Below the pieces are notes generated by a model. That model was given only the letters and a program-made list of their open reading frames with translations, did not search any database and was not told where the DNA came from. 64,000 nt of DNA, taken from contig NC_089452.1 in NCBI RefSeq assembly GCF_026210795.1, positions 1,674,001 to 1,738,000 on the forward strand, written 5' to 3'. The position numbers and the translations under genes are program-made. Positions within the stretch are counted from its first letter, which is position 1. Every line of letters starts with the position of its first letter. Origin of the DNA: Rhizophagus irregularis. Taxonomy: Eukaryota > Glomeromycota > Glomeromycetes > Glomerales > Glomeraceae. This document shows, one piece after another, positions 45,373 through 57,714 of the stretch.

Positions 45373-46207
45373 ATGATTGTTATTACCTCATTATTTTCAT
45401 TAGGTAAATAATTATTATGTTTTATACAACTTGTACGTAAATATTAATAATAATAATAATAAAATATTCTAATATTCTTTATAATTTTTTCGTCACTTTT
45501 CAAAATATGATAGCATATAATTTATTTATAGCAGAGAATCCAGAATTCGTGAATCGGTCTTTGAGATTAGTATTTAATATGTATGATAATAATCTTGATT
45601 CGTACGTATATTTTTATTAATTTTAATTAAACGAAAATTTTGTCAAAAATATTAATAATTTATAAATATTTATATTATTTTATATATTAGAATATTATTG
45701 ATTGTTTGATTTTTTGCAGGTAAGGAAATATATAAATTTTTATTTAAAATACTTTTCTTTTTTTTATTTTTAACCTCTCTTATTATAGTTATTATAAACA
45801 CTCTTACATTCTTTACAAGTTGGAATGATATGTGTTATGTATTTAGTGTAATTCGCTGTATGAGTCATATAATTGGTTATTTATGTTTGATAATGTTCCT
45901 TTCATGTGTTATTAGGATGGATACCAAATCTGAACATAATTCTCAACAAAATGTTGACGAGAAAACTCCTTTATTAAATGATGATGTTGATGTGAAATTA
46001 ATTGATGATGAAGAAATTAACGTGAGATGTATTGAAGCTGATAATAAAGAAACTGAAGTTGATGTAATCGATGTTGATGTGGAACTAATTAATGATAATG
46101 AAATTGACGTGAAATGTATTGAAGCTGACAAGAAAGAAACTGAAGTTGATGTAGTTGATGCGAAGTTGATTAAAATTGATAATTCAAAAGGACAACATAA
46201 AGTATAA
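45373..46207 (+). CDS. Small membrane protein with acidic repeat tail; exon structure uncertain
   Basis: The firmest part is the frame 45789-46207. It holds a hydrophobic N-terminal part (VIRCMSHIIGYLCLIMFLSC, probably one membrane segment), the motif DEKTPLLND, and an acidic tail. The tail contains two imperfect copies of a 29-residue unit (DVDVKLIDDEEINVRC..., then DVDVELINDNEIDVKC...). Upstream, MIVITSLFSLG (45373), ENPEFVNRSLRLVFNMYD (45535-45605) and a possible 29-nt exon near 45690-45718 look like earlier exons with good GT/AG ends. I could not join them to the last frame in phase. E-K-T-P-L-L resembles an acidic dileucine sorting signal, suggesting endosomal or vacuolar targeting. No family recognised. 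Confidence 0.45.
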
Positions 46208-49200
46208 ATTGAAATTGATATTTTTATTTTATATCTAGAGAATTGTATAAGACAAAAATTCGTTAGTAGTGTCTGTGGTGAACCAATTAGTTATAAACAT
46301 AGTGATGTAGGCTAAAAATTCGAAATTATGTGATCTGAGTGGCTTCACTGTGCAATGTGAAACTAAGATAGTTTACAATAAAGCGTAAAGGTTGATTATC
46401 CATTTGATAGATAACTCTTATTAATAAAGACCGGTCATTGCTAAAGACTAACATGGAAAGTAGCTAGAAGATAAATATTTAAGGCAAGTAATAACTTTTA
46501 GTTAAAAATGGTGTCAAAAGGACTCGTTTGATTCTTTATCATTAAGGCCACTTGATGATACACAAAACAAGTGATGAGTTGGTAGTCTAATATTCGAAAC
46601 TGCTTGACTTTTAGGGTAGGAAAATAAACTAATTAAGAGTATTGCTCAATTTCTTGAATCTTTACCAAGCAATGTAACAAAACCATCGCTAAGACGGAAT
46701 TGAAAGGATGAGCGCAAATCGACTCAATGCAACATTTAATGCTAAATCTCCAAAAAAAAGTATTCCAAGGACGGATAATATCATTCAAAAGAGATAGGGT
46801 CCTTAATCATGAACAGTTATATAGCTATATAAAAAAAAAATAAATTATGAACATTACTTTTTATGACTTCTGAGGGAGTACCTTCAATTGGTAGATCATT
46901 TTTAAATAAGGATTACATTGAAGTGAATAAAGATTCTAATCAAGAAGAATCTGAAGGAATCTAAAGGATTAATGTAATAAACTCATTTGAAGTCAGCAGA
47001 ATTTCAACCACCTAGGACATGAAAACTTGGCTAAGGTAGTTAATAGACCATTTGCTGGCGATTTTCTTAGTGATAGTTGGTATTTTGGTCGCTTGGGTTG
47101 AGCATATTTTATTTTTTCTTTCTTTTTCTTTTTCTTTTTTTTTCTTTCGGCGTTCTCCTATAAATTCCTTGGAATTGGGTCTAGATAATGATATCTAATA
47201 AATAACCATTGGTAAGGAAGCTCAGCAGCAGTGAGTTTACATTTCCTATTTCTATTTAAATAAATGGGAGTCATCCTAATAATAACTTGTAAATCATTGG
47301 TAACTCTAAAGGTATAAAGTATCTGTAAGGTGTGCTTTTGGTGAAATGAACTTAGAATAGATTGTTGAGGGTTTGCTATTGAGCTGTTCAATATTTAAGA
47401 TCCGATTTGTCCAACTATAATTTAGCATTACTACCAAACCACGCATTTTTTAAGTTACAATACAAAGAATCTACCTCATAAGTATTCATATTTTAGTTGT
47501 CTATATATTTTAAGTTACGCTAATGCAACGACTTTTAAGATTAATATATTCATTATATTGTATACATAATTCTCATTTATAATAGTGGATATAATACTAA
47601 AATATAATGAAGGACCAAAAAAAATTACTATTAGCTGTACGCATTTTTTTAGAGACAGAATTACGATAATTTTGGTTAATTTCCAAAAAAGATAATAGGT
47701 TTCACCAGAATTATCTAAGAAAGGAAAGATTTTCTTGATTCATTGGCTGTAAACTGTAATGCTGTATAATATATTTCGGGAATCCTTCAATAATTTTTGT
47801 TTGATTAAGTAAAATGAACTAAAAGCATTTTTATCCTTTTCAATGAAATTAGGATTTCCGCACCTTGCTGCAGGATGAACAAAATATCCAAGATCTAACT
47901 ACTTTTAGAACTTTGCGACTGCGTTGTTAGCCGCAAGTTTACATTATAATTTTACAACTATTAAATTATTCGAACTGAAATATTACTAATTTCTAGACAT
48001 TAAATTTTTAAATTTATATTTAAATAATTATTCTGTATGTTTCTAAATATATGGTAAAGATGTTCCTAGTTTTCAATTTAATATTTATTGCATCTACGAA
48101 ACTAAAAAATAAAAGTAATAAACCAAATATAAAGCTAAATAAAGAATAAACATGTTATAAATATCTTTCAAGTAAATTTCATAGTAAAATTAGTGTAATG
48201 AGTAATCAGTAAGGATACGATGTTTGATAGTATCTATTTATAATAATACTAAATATATATTATATATTACTCTTAACTAAACATTATCTTTGATATCTAA
48301 ATATATTGTATATATTGTATAAAGTTTTTAACCTAAAAAATTTCTTTATGGAATAAAATTACAAAAAAAAGAAAATAAGTTTTGCCTAAAATTTTCCACT
48401 GTTGAAGTATAATATGATATACTTTGTTTGAAATGACGTTTGAAACTTAAAAAAAACTGACAATAAATTTTTTTTACTTCATGTAATGTTCAGCACTTAA
48501 ATACTTTTAATTCAAATAATACTCTCAAAAATGATATCTGATTTAAACGGGTTACCAGATGTTATTCTACAGCCAAATAGGATCATGCTTTTTTCATCAT
48601 GCTGATATTTTTAGATAAACTACCATTGCATAATTATTATTGATATTTTTGACGTTGTTTAATCAATAGTTTATTGTATTTATAAGATGATCATTGGCGG
48701 CTGCAGAATAACATAGTTATTTGATAGGGGTGTTAAAATATCATCCGAACTTGCTTCGCAGTTCGGTGATATTCTAACCCCATCAAATAACTAATACATA
48801 TTAATTACAGGATGAAAACTGATCAAATTTTTGCATTCAAATGTAGTAAAATGGGTTAATCATTTTAGATATTCATAACATATTTATTAAAATTTATACA
48901 ATTTAAATGAATAATAATTTTTATTGTAAACGCCAATATGTGTTACACAATTACTTTGCTGTCACATAATAATTTATAATAAATTTATAATTTATTCGAT
49001 AATTGAAAATTCCTATAAAAAAATAGAGAATTGAATTATTTAAATTGCAAAACTAAGAATCATTTTACTACTCTAATCTTAGCGTTCAAATAATTCCAAA
49101 TAAAATAATAAATAATAAAAATGAATTTGTTTCAAGTAAATTATTGATTTAAAATCCATCTAAAGAGAATAAATATATTAGTAAATATAATATATTAACT

Positions 49201-49231
49201 GATCATTACTATAAATAATTTATTTCACTTA
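46208..49231. other. Gene-poor, repeat-like region
   Basis: 46210-47460 has a more balanced base composition than its neighbours and reads like old repeat sequence. A minus-strand stretch at 47158-47391 (CKLTAAELPYQWLFIRYHYL) may be a decayed coding fragment. 47460-49231 is AT-rich with no gene seen, apart from the palindrome at 48714-48793. Confidence 0.35.
48714..48793. repeat. Long imperfect palindrome
   Basis: TAGTTATTTGATAGGGGTG at the left is matched by its inverse at the right. The arms of about 34 bp meet at ATCCGAACT-TGCTTCGC-AGTTCGGTGAT, giving a strong hairpin. It may be a tiny foldback element or a terminator-like structure; no gene ends next to it. Confidence 0.65.
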
Positions 49232-49381
49232 GGTGGTGACATTTATTACGTAATATCCATTTACTATAAGCCCATACCCCACCCCCATGTAATATGAAAA
49301 ATCTTACGTTACACTTATATGTTATATGACCTTTAAATACCCTCCCACCCCTAAAATATTACGTAATAAATGTCACTGCCC
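49232..49381. mobile_element. Harbinger-like MITE
   Basis: 150 bp flanked by TTA (49229-49231 and 49382-49384). The left end is GGTGGTGACATTTATTACGT; the right end, inverted, is GGGCAGTGACATTTATTACG. The TTA duplication and GG-rich ends fit the PIF/Harbinger superfamily. No coding capacity. Confidence 0.75.
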
Positions 49382-49519
49382 TTACCACTAATACTAATAT
49401 TTGATCGTTGCTGCATTATTTCTCTCTCATAGTCATTTTGAACGTCTACTTTTATTTAATAAATCAAATTTAATAAAGTATTAATTCTTATATTCAACGA
49501 AAATTAGAATTAAATATTT

Positions 49520-50890
49520 AAGGCTTTACCATTATCCATTTTCAATTTTTTAAATAATCTGGATGACTCTTTGCTATCATTATCTATAATCAAGATATTA
49601 ATAAATTAGTATTTATTTCATTATAAAATTACCTTTAAAATTAATTGATGTATATTGATTACTTGATTTACTAAGATTACTAGCTATAATGTTTTATTTA
49701 TACTATAAAATTTAATATTGTTTTAATAAATACTTACTATTATCAGAAATACTAAAATCATATGATCTAGTGGTATAAAATACTATTTAAAAAAAAAGAT
49801 TATTTCAATCTATTCATTAATTAAAGGATTTATATATATACTAAGAGTCTAAGTCATTATTATTAAATTTATATCACCTTTTTGCTCTTCTATTATTATT
49901 TAATTAAAAAAAAAAAGATATCATTAATTATAATATTAAAGAAAAAAAATTAAATAGTTAATAAACATTAAAAAAGCATACCTTCTGTTGCATTTTTTGG
50001 TTCAGGTAGATTTTCAAAATTATGAATTTTACTTGTAAATATTTTACTACTCATTATACTATTGATTGTTTTTTATCTACTTTTATTATTGATCGAGGTA
50101 GTTCATCAGGTTTATTTTGATAATATAATTTAATTTCGTTTATTTTATTAAAGAGTGTATAAATATCAGGTCTTTTTACTGGATCAGCATCCCAACATTG
50201 TTCCATTAGACTTTTATATTCGGAAGGAATTTCTGATATAATTTTAGGTCTTATACCATCAATGATATTAATTGCAAGAATATAATCATGTTCATAATTC
50301 ATAAATGGAGGTTGCCCAAATGAAATTTCCCACATAAGCATTGCAATACTATAAATATCAGATTTATAAGTATACCCTTTTCCATTAATAACTTCAGGAG
50401 CTATGTAAGGAAGATTTCCATATATACTTGTTGATGGTTTGTCTACAGGGCCACAAAATCCAAGATCACTAATACGCCAAGAATCATTAAACTGTGAATA
50501 TAATATATTTCCAGAATGCAAATCTCTATGAATTGAATTCTCTTTATGAATATAATAAAGTTTATCAATAATTAAATAAGTAATTTTAATTCTTTCATTC
50601 CATGTAAGTTGATTATGATTTTGTTGTAAATATTCTCTTAAATTCATATCAAACTTTCTGATTACAAGTAAATAATTTTCATTTGATGGATTTTGTGTTA
50701 AACCAAAAATTGAACGATAGATGATTGTTTGTTGCCTAAAGTTAAATGTGATTCAGCCTTTAAAAAATGATAAATATTATTAACAATTAAATTTAAAATT
50801 AAGTTCTTTAAATATTTTTACTTACAAACCTCTTCAAACCAACTGTGACTATATCTATTTGATGAGTGACTCAATAAAATGATCCTTATT
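49520..50890 (-). pseudogene. 5'-truncated TKL-like kinase gene
   Basis: The main exon (50054 to about 50730) encodes the part after the glycine loop: IFGLTQNPSNENYLLVI, then MNLREYLQQ. It has the catalytic loop HRDLHSGNILYS, then SDLGFCGP, YIAPEVINGK, WEISFGQPPF and CWDADPVKRP. A short upstream exon (SHSSNRYSHSWFEE) is at about 50832-50885. No N-lobe glycine loop or lysine is found further upstream, so the gene lost its 5' part. Downstream tail exons are recognisable: SSKIFTSKIHNFENLPEPKN (49985-50047), VFYTTRSYDFSISDN (about 49740-49790), SNLSKSSNQYTSINF (about 49633-49680) and SSRLFKKLKMDNGKALNI (49523-49580). The main frame reaches a stop just before the SSKIF tail, which lies in another frame. 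Without the ATP-binding lobe it cannot be an active kinase. Confidence 0.72.
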
Positions 50891-50949
50891 TAAAAAAAAA
50901 GTTCAACTTGTAATCATAAATAAAAATGTGATAATACTGTCTAAATAAG

Positions 50950-52965
50950 ACTTCAGCAGCTCGAAGGATATGGAAATAGAAGCGACGAAGAACTCCGACA
51001 AATACTAGAAAATGTGGGGTTCAAATAAATGACAAAAATAGAGCTATCGCAGAATGTCCTAACACGAATAAAATACTTGGAAGCTTAATAACCAAATGCC
51101 TCGAAATACAAGAAAAGCAGCTCAACGAATTTTTCAGGCAAAAGAAACGGTAATCATACAAAATCAAATAAACAGAGAAGGTTGTTCAAACAAGAAGTCA
51201 TGAATTTTATTACCCAAAAACAAGGGAACTAGCGTATAGAAATAAAGAATATTACAGTATAGTAGTCCCAAGAATACCTAACAGCAGAAGAAAAAGGTAT
51301 ATACGAACAATATGATACAGACCGACGATGGATAGAAAATAAACAAGCATCTTCGAGCTACAGTGAAGTGAGCATGAGCGATAGTTTCACATCCAACGAT
51401 ACTTTAAACGAACAATATATTGATAATAGATATCGTAATCTATCTAATAGAATGGAGGATGTGAGGAAAACGGCGCTGCTGAAAATGATGAGAATACCAA
51501 TCAAAACTATGGAATGCAAAATAAAACGAAAAAGGAAAATATGTTAAAACAAAATAACATAGAACAAGACACTGAAAACTGAAATGGAATATTTAGAAGA
51601 TGCATGCGTGGTATAAACATTTCAAACCATAGACCAAAAGGAGCTAAGGCACTCAAGTACTATACAGGAACCATCAGAAGTACAATCAAAATGGATCAAT
51701 CGATTATAGATTATATAAACACAGAGAGATAATTGAATATTCATTCGGACCTGTGGATTTATTTCGGCTGGACTCATTTGCTTAGGGTTGTCTCTTGTAG
51801 ATTAATGGATCGTCAACATCCTCGGCGGGTGTTCGAACATGAATCAGCCTCGGGGTTTGGCTTCAGCGCACGAATTACTCAGTCTCTAGGTTTTGTAGGA
51901 AGGCGTAGGTATGGGCGTACCATTGCACTAAAAGTCCGTGAAAATTCCCTAGATAGTTGGCGAGGGGAGGAAGAGCAGAGTTTAGGTAATTGGTTATTAG
52001 TTCTATTATTAGTAGTTTTAGTTTAAATAGTTTTTTTTAATTATTGGATGGCGTCTAGTGTTTTTATAGTTTTCTTTATTTATTGTAGATAGACTGGATA
52101 GCTATAGGGTTTTCGTCGTCCGACGTCACCTCTATGTATATTTTTATACGTGTTCTGTACTTTCGTACTTATCCGTAAATAAAGATGCGATGCTAATTTT
52201 TTTTAAAAAAACATGATAATGAATATCACTTAGGCAAGAAAATGAATCAACGGCAATCAACAAATATTCATTGGTCCTTCACGGAACACGAGAGAAATAA
52301 CTTCTTAAACAATGAAAATATCAAAAAAAAAGTGGGTAAGTTTAGACCATTTTACTGGATGGACAGTGTAAACCAGAAATAAAGCGTAACATTCACAAAT
52401 ATCGAGAAAAATTATAACAAAGATAATTTGAATAACGCTATTATGGGAACATTCGGAAGACAAGAAGCTGAGAGTATGGCGGTGAATTGTGTATGAGAGT
52501 GGAAATATTTGTCACGTGCTCCAAATAAACACGTGGGGATTAATAGTTAGATGGCAACAGCACACAAGTAAAGTCAGACTCCATACTTAAAAACATCATC
52601 AACGAAAGAGGGTGACAAATCAAAGCAGAAATAATAAAAATTCCAGATAATATAAATTCACAGAATTCTTCAACAAATTAAACGAAACGACACATACAGA
52701 ATAATATGCGTATTTAACAATCATAACGAGAGAACAAGAGCAATCAATGAAAAAATAACAATTAAGAACAACTACTTTACATGGATATTTGATGAAGGAA
52801 ACCAGAAAAAAGAGAACCTAGACACAAAAGACGCTTTGATGAAAGATCAAGATCAAGAAATAGATCACGAGAAGAAATACAGTGTGACATATGTAAGATG
52901 AAAAATCACTCAACGGACGACTGCAGAACCATATATTGCGCCAGAAGCCTCATTGCCGTTTTCGA
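50950..52965 (+). mobile_element. Broken gag-like retroelement region (fossil)
   Basis: Coding-like sequence differs in composition from the flanks. The first part holds a charged stretch (EEKGIYEQYDTDRRWIENKQ, about 51292-51352, then YIDNRYRNLSNRMEDVRK). The last part has an arginine/serine-rich run followed by CDICKMKNHSTDDC (about 52884-52926), a CCHC zinc knuckle as in Gag proteins. No polymerase domain and no paired terminal repeats are visible. The element is broken at several places and interrupted by the retroposed repeat at 51744-52214. Family (LTR or LINE-type ORF1) not settled. Confidence 0.5.
51744..52214 (+). mobile_element. Retroposed GC-richer repeat inserted in the gag-like region
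   Basis: A block of about 470 bp is much richer in G/C than everything around it. It ends with AATAAAGATGCGATGC and a T/A-rich run. It is bounded by the near-identical sequences GATAATTGAATATTCA (51728-51743) and GATAATGAATATCA (52215-52228), which look like an aged target duplication. The 3' A/T tail, polyadenylation-like signal and long duplication suggest copying through RNA (SINE or processed LINE 3' end). It contains an open frame of about 97 codons with no recognised domain. Confidence 0.5.
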
Positions 52966-53935
52966 AAATATTGATAAAATCCGATTTGCGAGGTTGTCTT
53001 GTAATTTTCATGATGTGAATCACCTTTTTAATATTTTAATCTCAGAATTTCTATTTTTTAGTGTATCATCAATTCAATACCTAAAAATATCCTTCCAAAG
53101 ACATATTTTATATTGAAAATTATTTTTTTTTTCTGTATTTTACTACTTTTTTTGTTTTTTTATATAAAAATTATTTGAATCATCTTTTTACATGAATTTT
53201 TAATGTTTTTGTTTAAGAAACGATGAAATTGAATGTTTAAAAATATTTTATCCTATAGTTTTATATATATTTCACATTAAAAAAAATATTGTTTTTTTTA
53301 TATTCTCATTGATACAGTGAGGTAACAGAAGTAGATTTTTTTGAATATTAAACCACATTATAAATCATTGCCCAGTAGGACCCAGAAATATAAATATAGG
53401 GATTAGGTGGTGAAAATTTTTTTTACTATGAGCTAGCTGTACACAAAGTTTACACTTGATACTGCAAAAATATGCAAATAAAATTTCAGACATCAAGTTC
53501 ATGTTATTCATTTTATCATAGCTTCTATATTTTTTTGCCATTACAAAAAAAAAATTTATAAATCTTGTATGAATTATTTAGATTATCTATCACATAAAGT
53601 ATTTATAAAACCAAATATAGTGAAAAAATAAAATTTACCCTAAATTATCATTTTTTATTTTTATTAAATCATATTATTATTATTATTACTATAAATATTA
53701 TTATTTAATCATTTTTTTTGCAATCAATATTGCCTATGACATCTATTAAACATTTTCAAAATAGTCAAAATTTCGCTTTTCAACCCTTAGAATATTTTCT
53801 TTAATTAATGCTAAATATTGCAATGTGATAAGCTAAATAAGTACATACAAATGAAATACTAAATAATGTAATATTATACTCTTCATCGAAATTCTAAAAT
53901 ATTTCCACTAACAAGTTCACAGTATCTTTAGTGAA
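52966..53935. other. AT-rich intergenic region
   Basis: No gene or repeat with clear ends was recognised. Confidence 0.4.
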
Positions 53936-55430
53936 TAAGCCTATTCTTCAAACAATAATTGTTGAATATCATATCCAGACTTCCATTGGTACTAATTAAT
54001 TAAAACTATTGATTATTTTAATTCATTATTTTAATTCAGGGTGTTAAATTAAAAGGATTTTGTCATTGCTATTATATTTTGTAAAATATATGAACAGGTT
54101 GTTAATAGTAGCATATTGTATTCTGGAACTCTCATCAGTAATTAATGGCAAAAGCCAAAAGGTTCAGATTATTCAGATATTTTTATTCTAAGTAATACAG
54201 AAAATAATAATAATATTAGCTTAGAATTAAAATATATTTCTTTATTTGATTTTAATATAAATCAGAAAAAAAGTGGACTGGAAAATCTAGACAAGATACT
54301 TCTGAGCTAAAATAGTTAATGGCTCTTCCCTTTGATGTTGTATTTATACACGAACTTAGTTAATCAATTTCCATTATTTAGTATTTCACCTATAGTTCAT
54401 TTTTAGATTTGTTTTTTTATCCTCTTCATCGTCATCAAAATCTATGCTTTCTATCATTGTTGGAATTAGCAATTATTGGTTCAGCATGGACATGAAATCT
54501 TTCTTGAAGGTTATTTGATTATATAACTTCTTATGTGAAGAAAAAACCTTTGTTTTGTGAAACAAATCTGATGTACAATTCATATAAAAAATAACACTTC
54601 TTTGAAACTGCTATTTTTATATGAGTATGGTCTTTACAGATTCTATATTTTCCTTTTCAAGTATCTCAAATATTTGATGAACATGTTAAAATAGCCAAAT
54701 CAAATTCTAATAAGTTAAAAGGATTTGTTATCTTATTAGTAATTAATATTTTTTGGAGATTTGCTGATAAAGTAGCAACTGACTGACCATAAATATAATA
54801 AGGTTAAAATATTTTTGGTAACTTAGCGTAAAGTGAGGTAAAATAGATCCTTGAAAAAGAAAATGAAGAATTTTGCTAAAAAGATTATATATATTAGTCA
54901 TAAAGACAGCTATAAATTAAATATTAAATAACGGATTGAGAACATATATGAATATAATAATTTCAAAAGGAAAACTATTATTGATTATTATTCCAGTTAA
55001 AGTTGATAAATGGATTAAAATAACTAAATCAAATCTAATTGGTTTTCATTATGTTTTATTATCCCACCATATGGAGTAAAGATGATATTAGAAAGATTGA
55101 AAGAATATCACGGAAATCCGTCTCTTTAATTAGATTTTATAATATTGAACATATAAATAAGGTTTAAAGTATTTTTAAGTTCTTCAGGTAACAACCATTT
55201 ATAGAAAGAAAGTGCTTGTGATTGAAAGATCTTTGGTTAAGTAAATCCATAGTTTCAAAATATAAAATGTGTTTAATAAATGAAAAATTTTTAATGAGAA
55301 ATATAGGTGTTGTTTTCTTTGTTAGGAGATCGATCAATTAAGGAGGAATTAATTTCAAAGAATTTCAAGAATCTCTTTGTTTCACAAGATTAATCTCCAA
55401 AAATAAATCGTTCAGTGTTACTCATTTTTT
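53936..55430 (+). pseudogene. Unrecognised locus, decayed tandem copy A
   Basis: It is a diverged copy of 55431-56735, aligned at several anchors: CAGACTTCCATTGGTA (53979 and 55480), ATATATGAACA-GTTGTTAATAGTA, GCCAAAAGGTTCAGAT (54153 and 55649), and ATCTCTTTGTTTCAC with ATAAATCGTTCAGT at the end. Pieces of the protein survive (HVKIAKSNSNKLKGFVIL, about 54680-54735), but several stops interrupt it. The segment 54400-54632 is inverted relative to copy B. Dead copy. Confidence 0.6.
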
Positions 55431-55811
55431 TCTATTCTTCAAACAATTGTTGAAAACTATTAAAATATCATATTCCAGACTTCCATTGGTAATTTTAGAG
55501 TTATAAAAACCATTGATTAAATTAATTTAGGATGTCCTTGCTATTATATTTTGTGAAATATATGAACAAGTTGTTAATAGTACTTTTTATGTTACTTCAG
55601 CATATTGCATTCCAGAACTCTCATTATTAGTAATGAATGGCAAAAAGCCAAAAGGTTCAGATAATTCTGTATTTTTGAATTAAAATATATTTCTTTAGTT
55701 GATCTTAATATAAATCAGAAAAATAATTTAGGTTCAAATGAACTGGTAAATCTAAATGTAGATTCTATAATGACCATATTCATATTAGTCAAAAATAGGA
55801 GTATCTAAAAA

Positions 55812-56294
55812 GTGATGTTTTTTATGAATTGTACATCAGATTTGTACAAAACAAAGTATATAACATTATCTATTTTGGATCACATAAGAAGTTATATAAT
55901 CGATGGAAACTTCCAGAAAGATTTCATGTCATTTGCTTCTCAGATCATAGAGGATGAAATAAGATACTATTCTGAACCAATAATTGCTAATTCTGACAGT
56001 GATGCGGAAAACGTATACTGTAATGATGTTGAAGAGGATAAAAAAATAAATCTAACAACTATAGGTGAAATATTAAATAATAGAATTGATCAATTAAGTC
56101 CATATATGAATACAATTTCAAAGGGAAGAGCTATTAATTATTTTAGCTCGGAAGTATTTGATGAATGTGTTAAAATAACCAAATCAAATTCTAGTAAGTT
56201 TAAAGGATTTATTATCTTAGTAATTGGTTTTCATTATTTTTTTTGGAGATTTGCTGATATAGTAACAGCTGACTATAAATATAATAAGGTTTAA
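55812..56294 (+). CDS. Unrecognised protein, copy B of a tandem duplicate
   Basis: An open frame of 160 aa with uniform, coding-like composition: LSILDHIRSYIIDGNFQKDF, then DEIRYYSEPIIANSDSDAEN, an acidic stretch, INLTTIGEILNNRIDQL, then a hydrophobic end GFIILVIGFHYFFWRFADIV. It may be followed by another exon at about 56494-56695 (FYLTKWNKDDITKIERILWK, then SIPLIRFYNIENIRFK). One hydrophobic segment near residues 133-150 could cross a membrane. No family recognised. It is less damaged than copy A, but the upstream exons and true start are not established. Confidence 0.4.
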   Translation: MMFFMNCTSDLYKTKYITLSILDHIRSYIIDGNFQKDFMSFASQIIEDEIRYYSEPIIANSDSDAENVYCNDVEEDKKINLTTIGEILNNRIDQLSPYMNTISKGRAINYFSSEVFDECVKITKSNSSKFKGFIILVIGFHYFFWRFADIVTADYKYNKV

Positions 56295-56735
56295 AATATT
56301 TTTAGCTTTGTGTAAAGTGAGGTAAAATAGATCCTTGAAAAAGAAATTGAAGAATTTTTTCTAAAAAGATTACATATATTGGTCATAAAGATAACTATAG
56401 ATTAAATATTAGATGAATATAATAACTATTATTGATTATTATTCCAGTTAAAAGGTGTTTGATAAATGATTTAGCTGAGATCTAATTGATTTTCACTGTA
56501 TTTTATCTCACCAAATGGAATAAAGATGATATTACAAAGATTGAAAGAATATTATGGAAATCCATTCCTTTAATTAGATTTTATAATATTGAAAATATAA
56601 GGTTTAAAGTATTATTAAGTCTTCAGGAGGTGTTATTTTCTTTGTTACCGGTGGACTCAGCAGGAAAGAATTTCAAGAATCTCTTTGCTTCATAAGATTG
56701 ATCTCCAGAAATAAATCGTTTAGTGTTAACTCATT

Positions 56736-57700
56736 TTTTCGAGAATCTCTTCGTTTCACGGGATAAATAAGTCGATTTCCCAAAATAAATTGTTCAGTTT
56801 AATGCGTGGAAAAATAAATTTGTTTGTTTCAAAAAAAAATAAAGTTTAACATGTATTGAGAGGGGTCTTAAATAAAAAAAATTTTGTTGTAGATAGTATA
56901 ACTTGGACTGACACATTGAAATATCAACGTGAAACATGATTCAAAAAATTAATCATCGAATCTATTCTTTGTCATATTGACAAGACTGAAAAATTGTAAT
57001 TTTTCTTATGAAATTCTGAATAAAATTGCATCAGACTGACATTTTAAACAGAATATCTTCTTGTGACTAACTATAATTTGAAATTACAAAGTAACTTGGT
57101 TGGTCGCAGTAAAATTGTACAGCCAAAACTAGATGAAAATCGAAACCTCTCGCCATTTCTAGTCAATGAGAATTAATAAAAAACACGTAATAATATATAA
57201 CTTAGGATAATATTAATTCATGTATGTTTTAGTAAGTGACACAACTTTTGTCATTCTGACCTATTTGGACACGAAAAAACGGAAGTTGTATACATGTATA
57301 CATGAAACAATTGAATTATTGAAGCATGTAGTGTACGGTTGATCTTAAATATGTAGGTGTTACAGCAATATGTAGAATGTGTTTTGACGAAAGTATGTAA
57401 TATAAATTGCATGAATAAAATATCAAATAGGAATGTTTTCTATAAATAGAAAAAAAAACAAAAATGGATTTTTAATAGTTATACAAACCTAGGCGTTTTT
57501 TAATGATAATAAATGTAATAAAAAAAAACAACAAATACTTATAATAAATAAAAAATAATAAAGATAGCACTAGATAAAAATAAAAAGAACTATACAATTT
57601 GGCAGCGCCGTTCCAGATAGAGGTTGATTAATCATTTTCTTTTTGAATCCATTAAAAGAATATCCATATAAATCCTTATCATAAAATTTAATTATTTAAT
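56736..57700. other. Intergenic region
   Basis: The first 60 bp still carry extra copies of the duplicate's 3' words (GAATCTCTTCGTTTCAC, AATAAATTGTTCAGT). Beyond that, no gene was found. A perfect short palindrome (GTATACATGTATAC) lies near 57289. Confidence 0.4.
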
Positions 57701-57714
57701 TTATATTTTTCAAT

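Noticed and set aside
47158-47391. Minus-strand frame of 77 codons as a gene
   Set aside because: No start context, domain or partner exon; it sits in repeat-like sequence and may be a decayed fragment at most.
51733-52026. Open frame of 97 codons as a host gene
   Set aside because: It lies entirely in the GC-rich block bounded by a target duplication and starts next to its edge; no domain was recognised.
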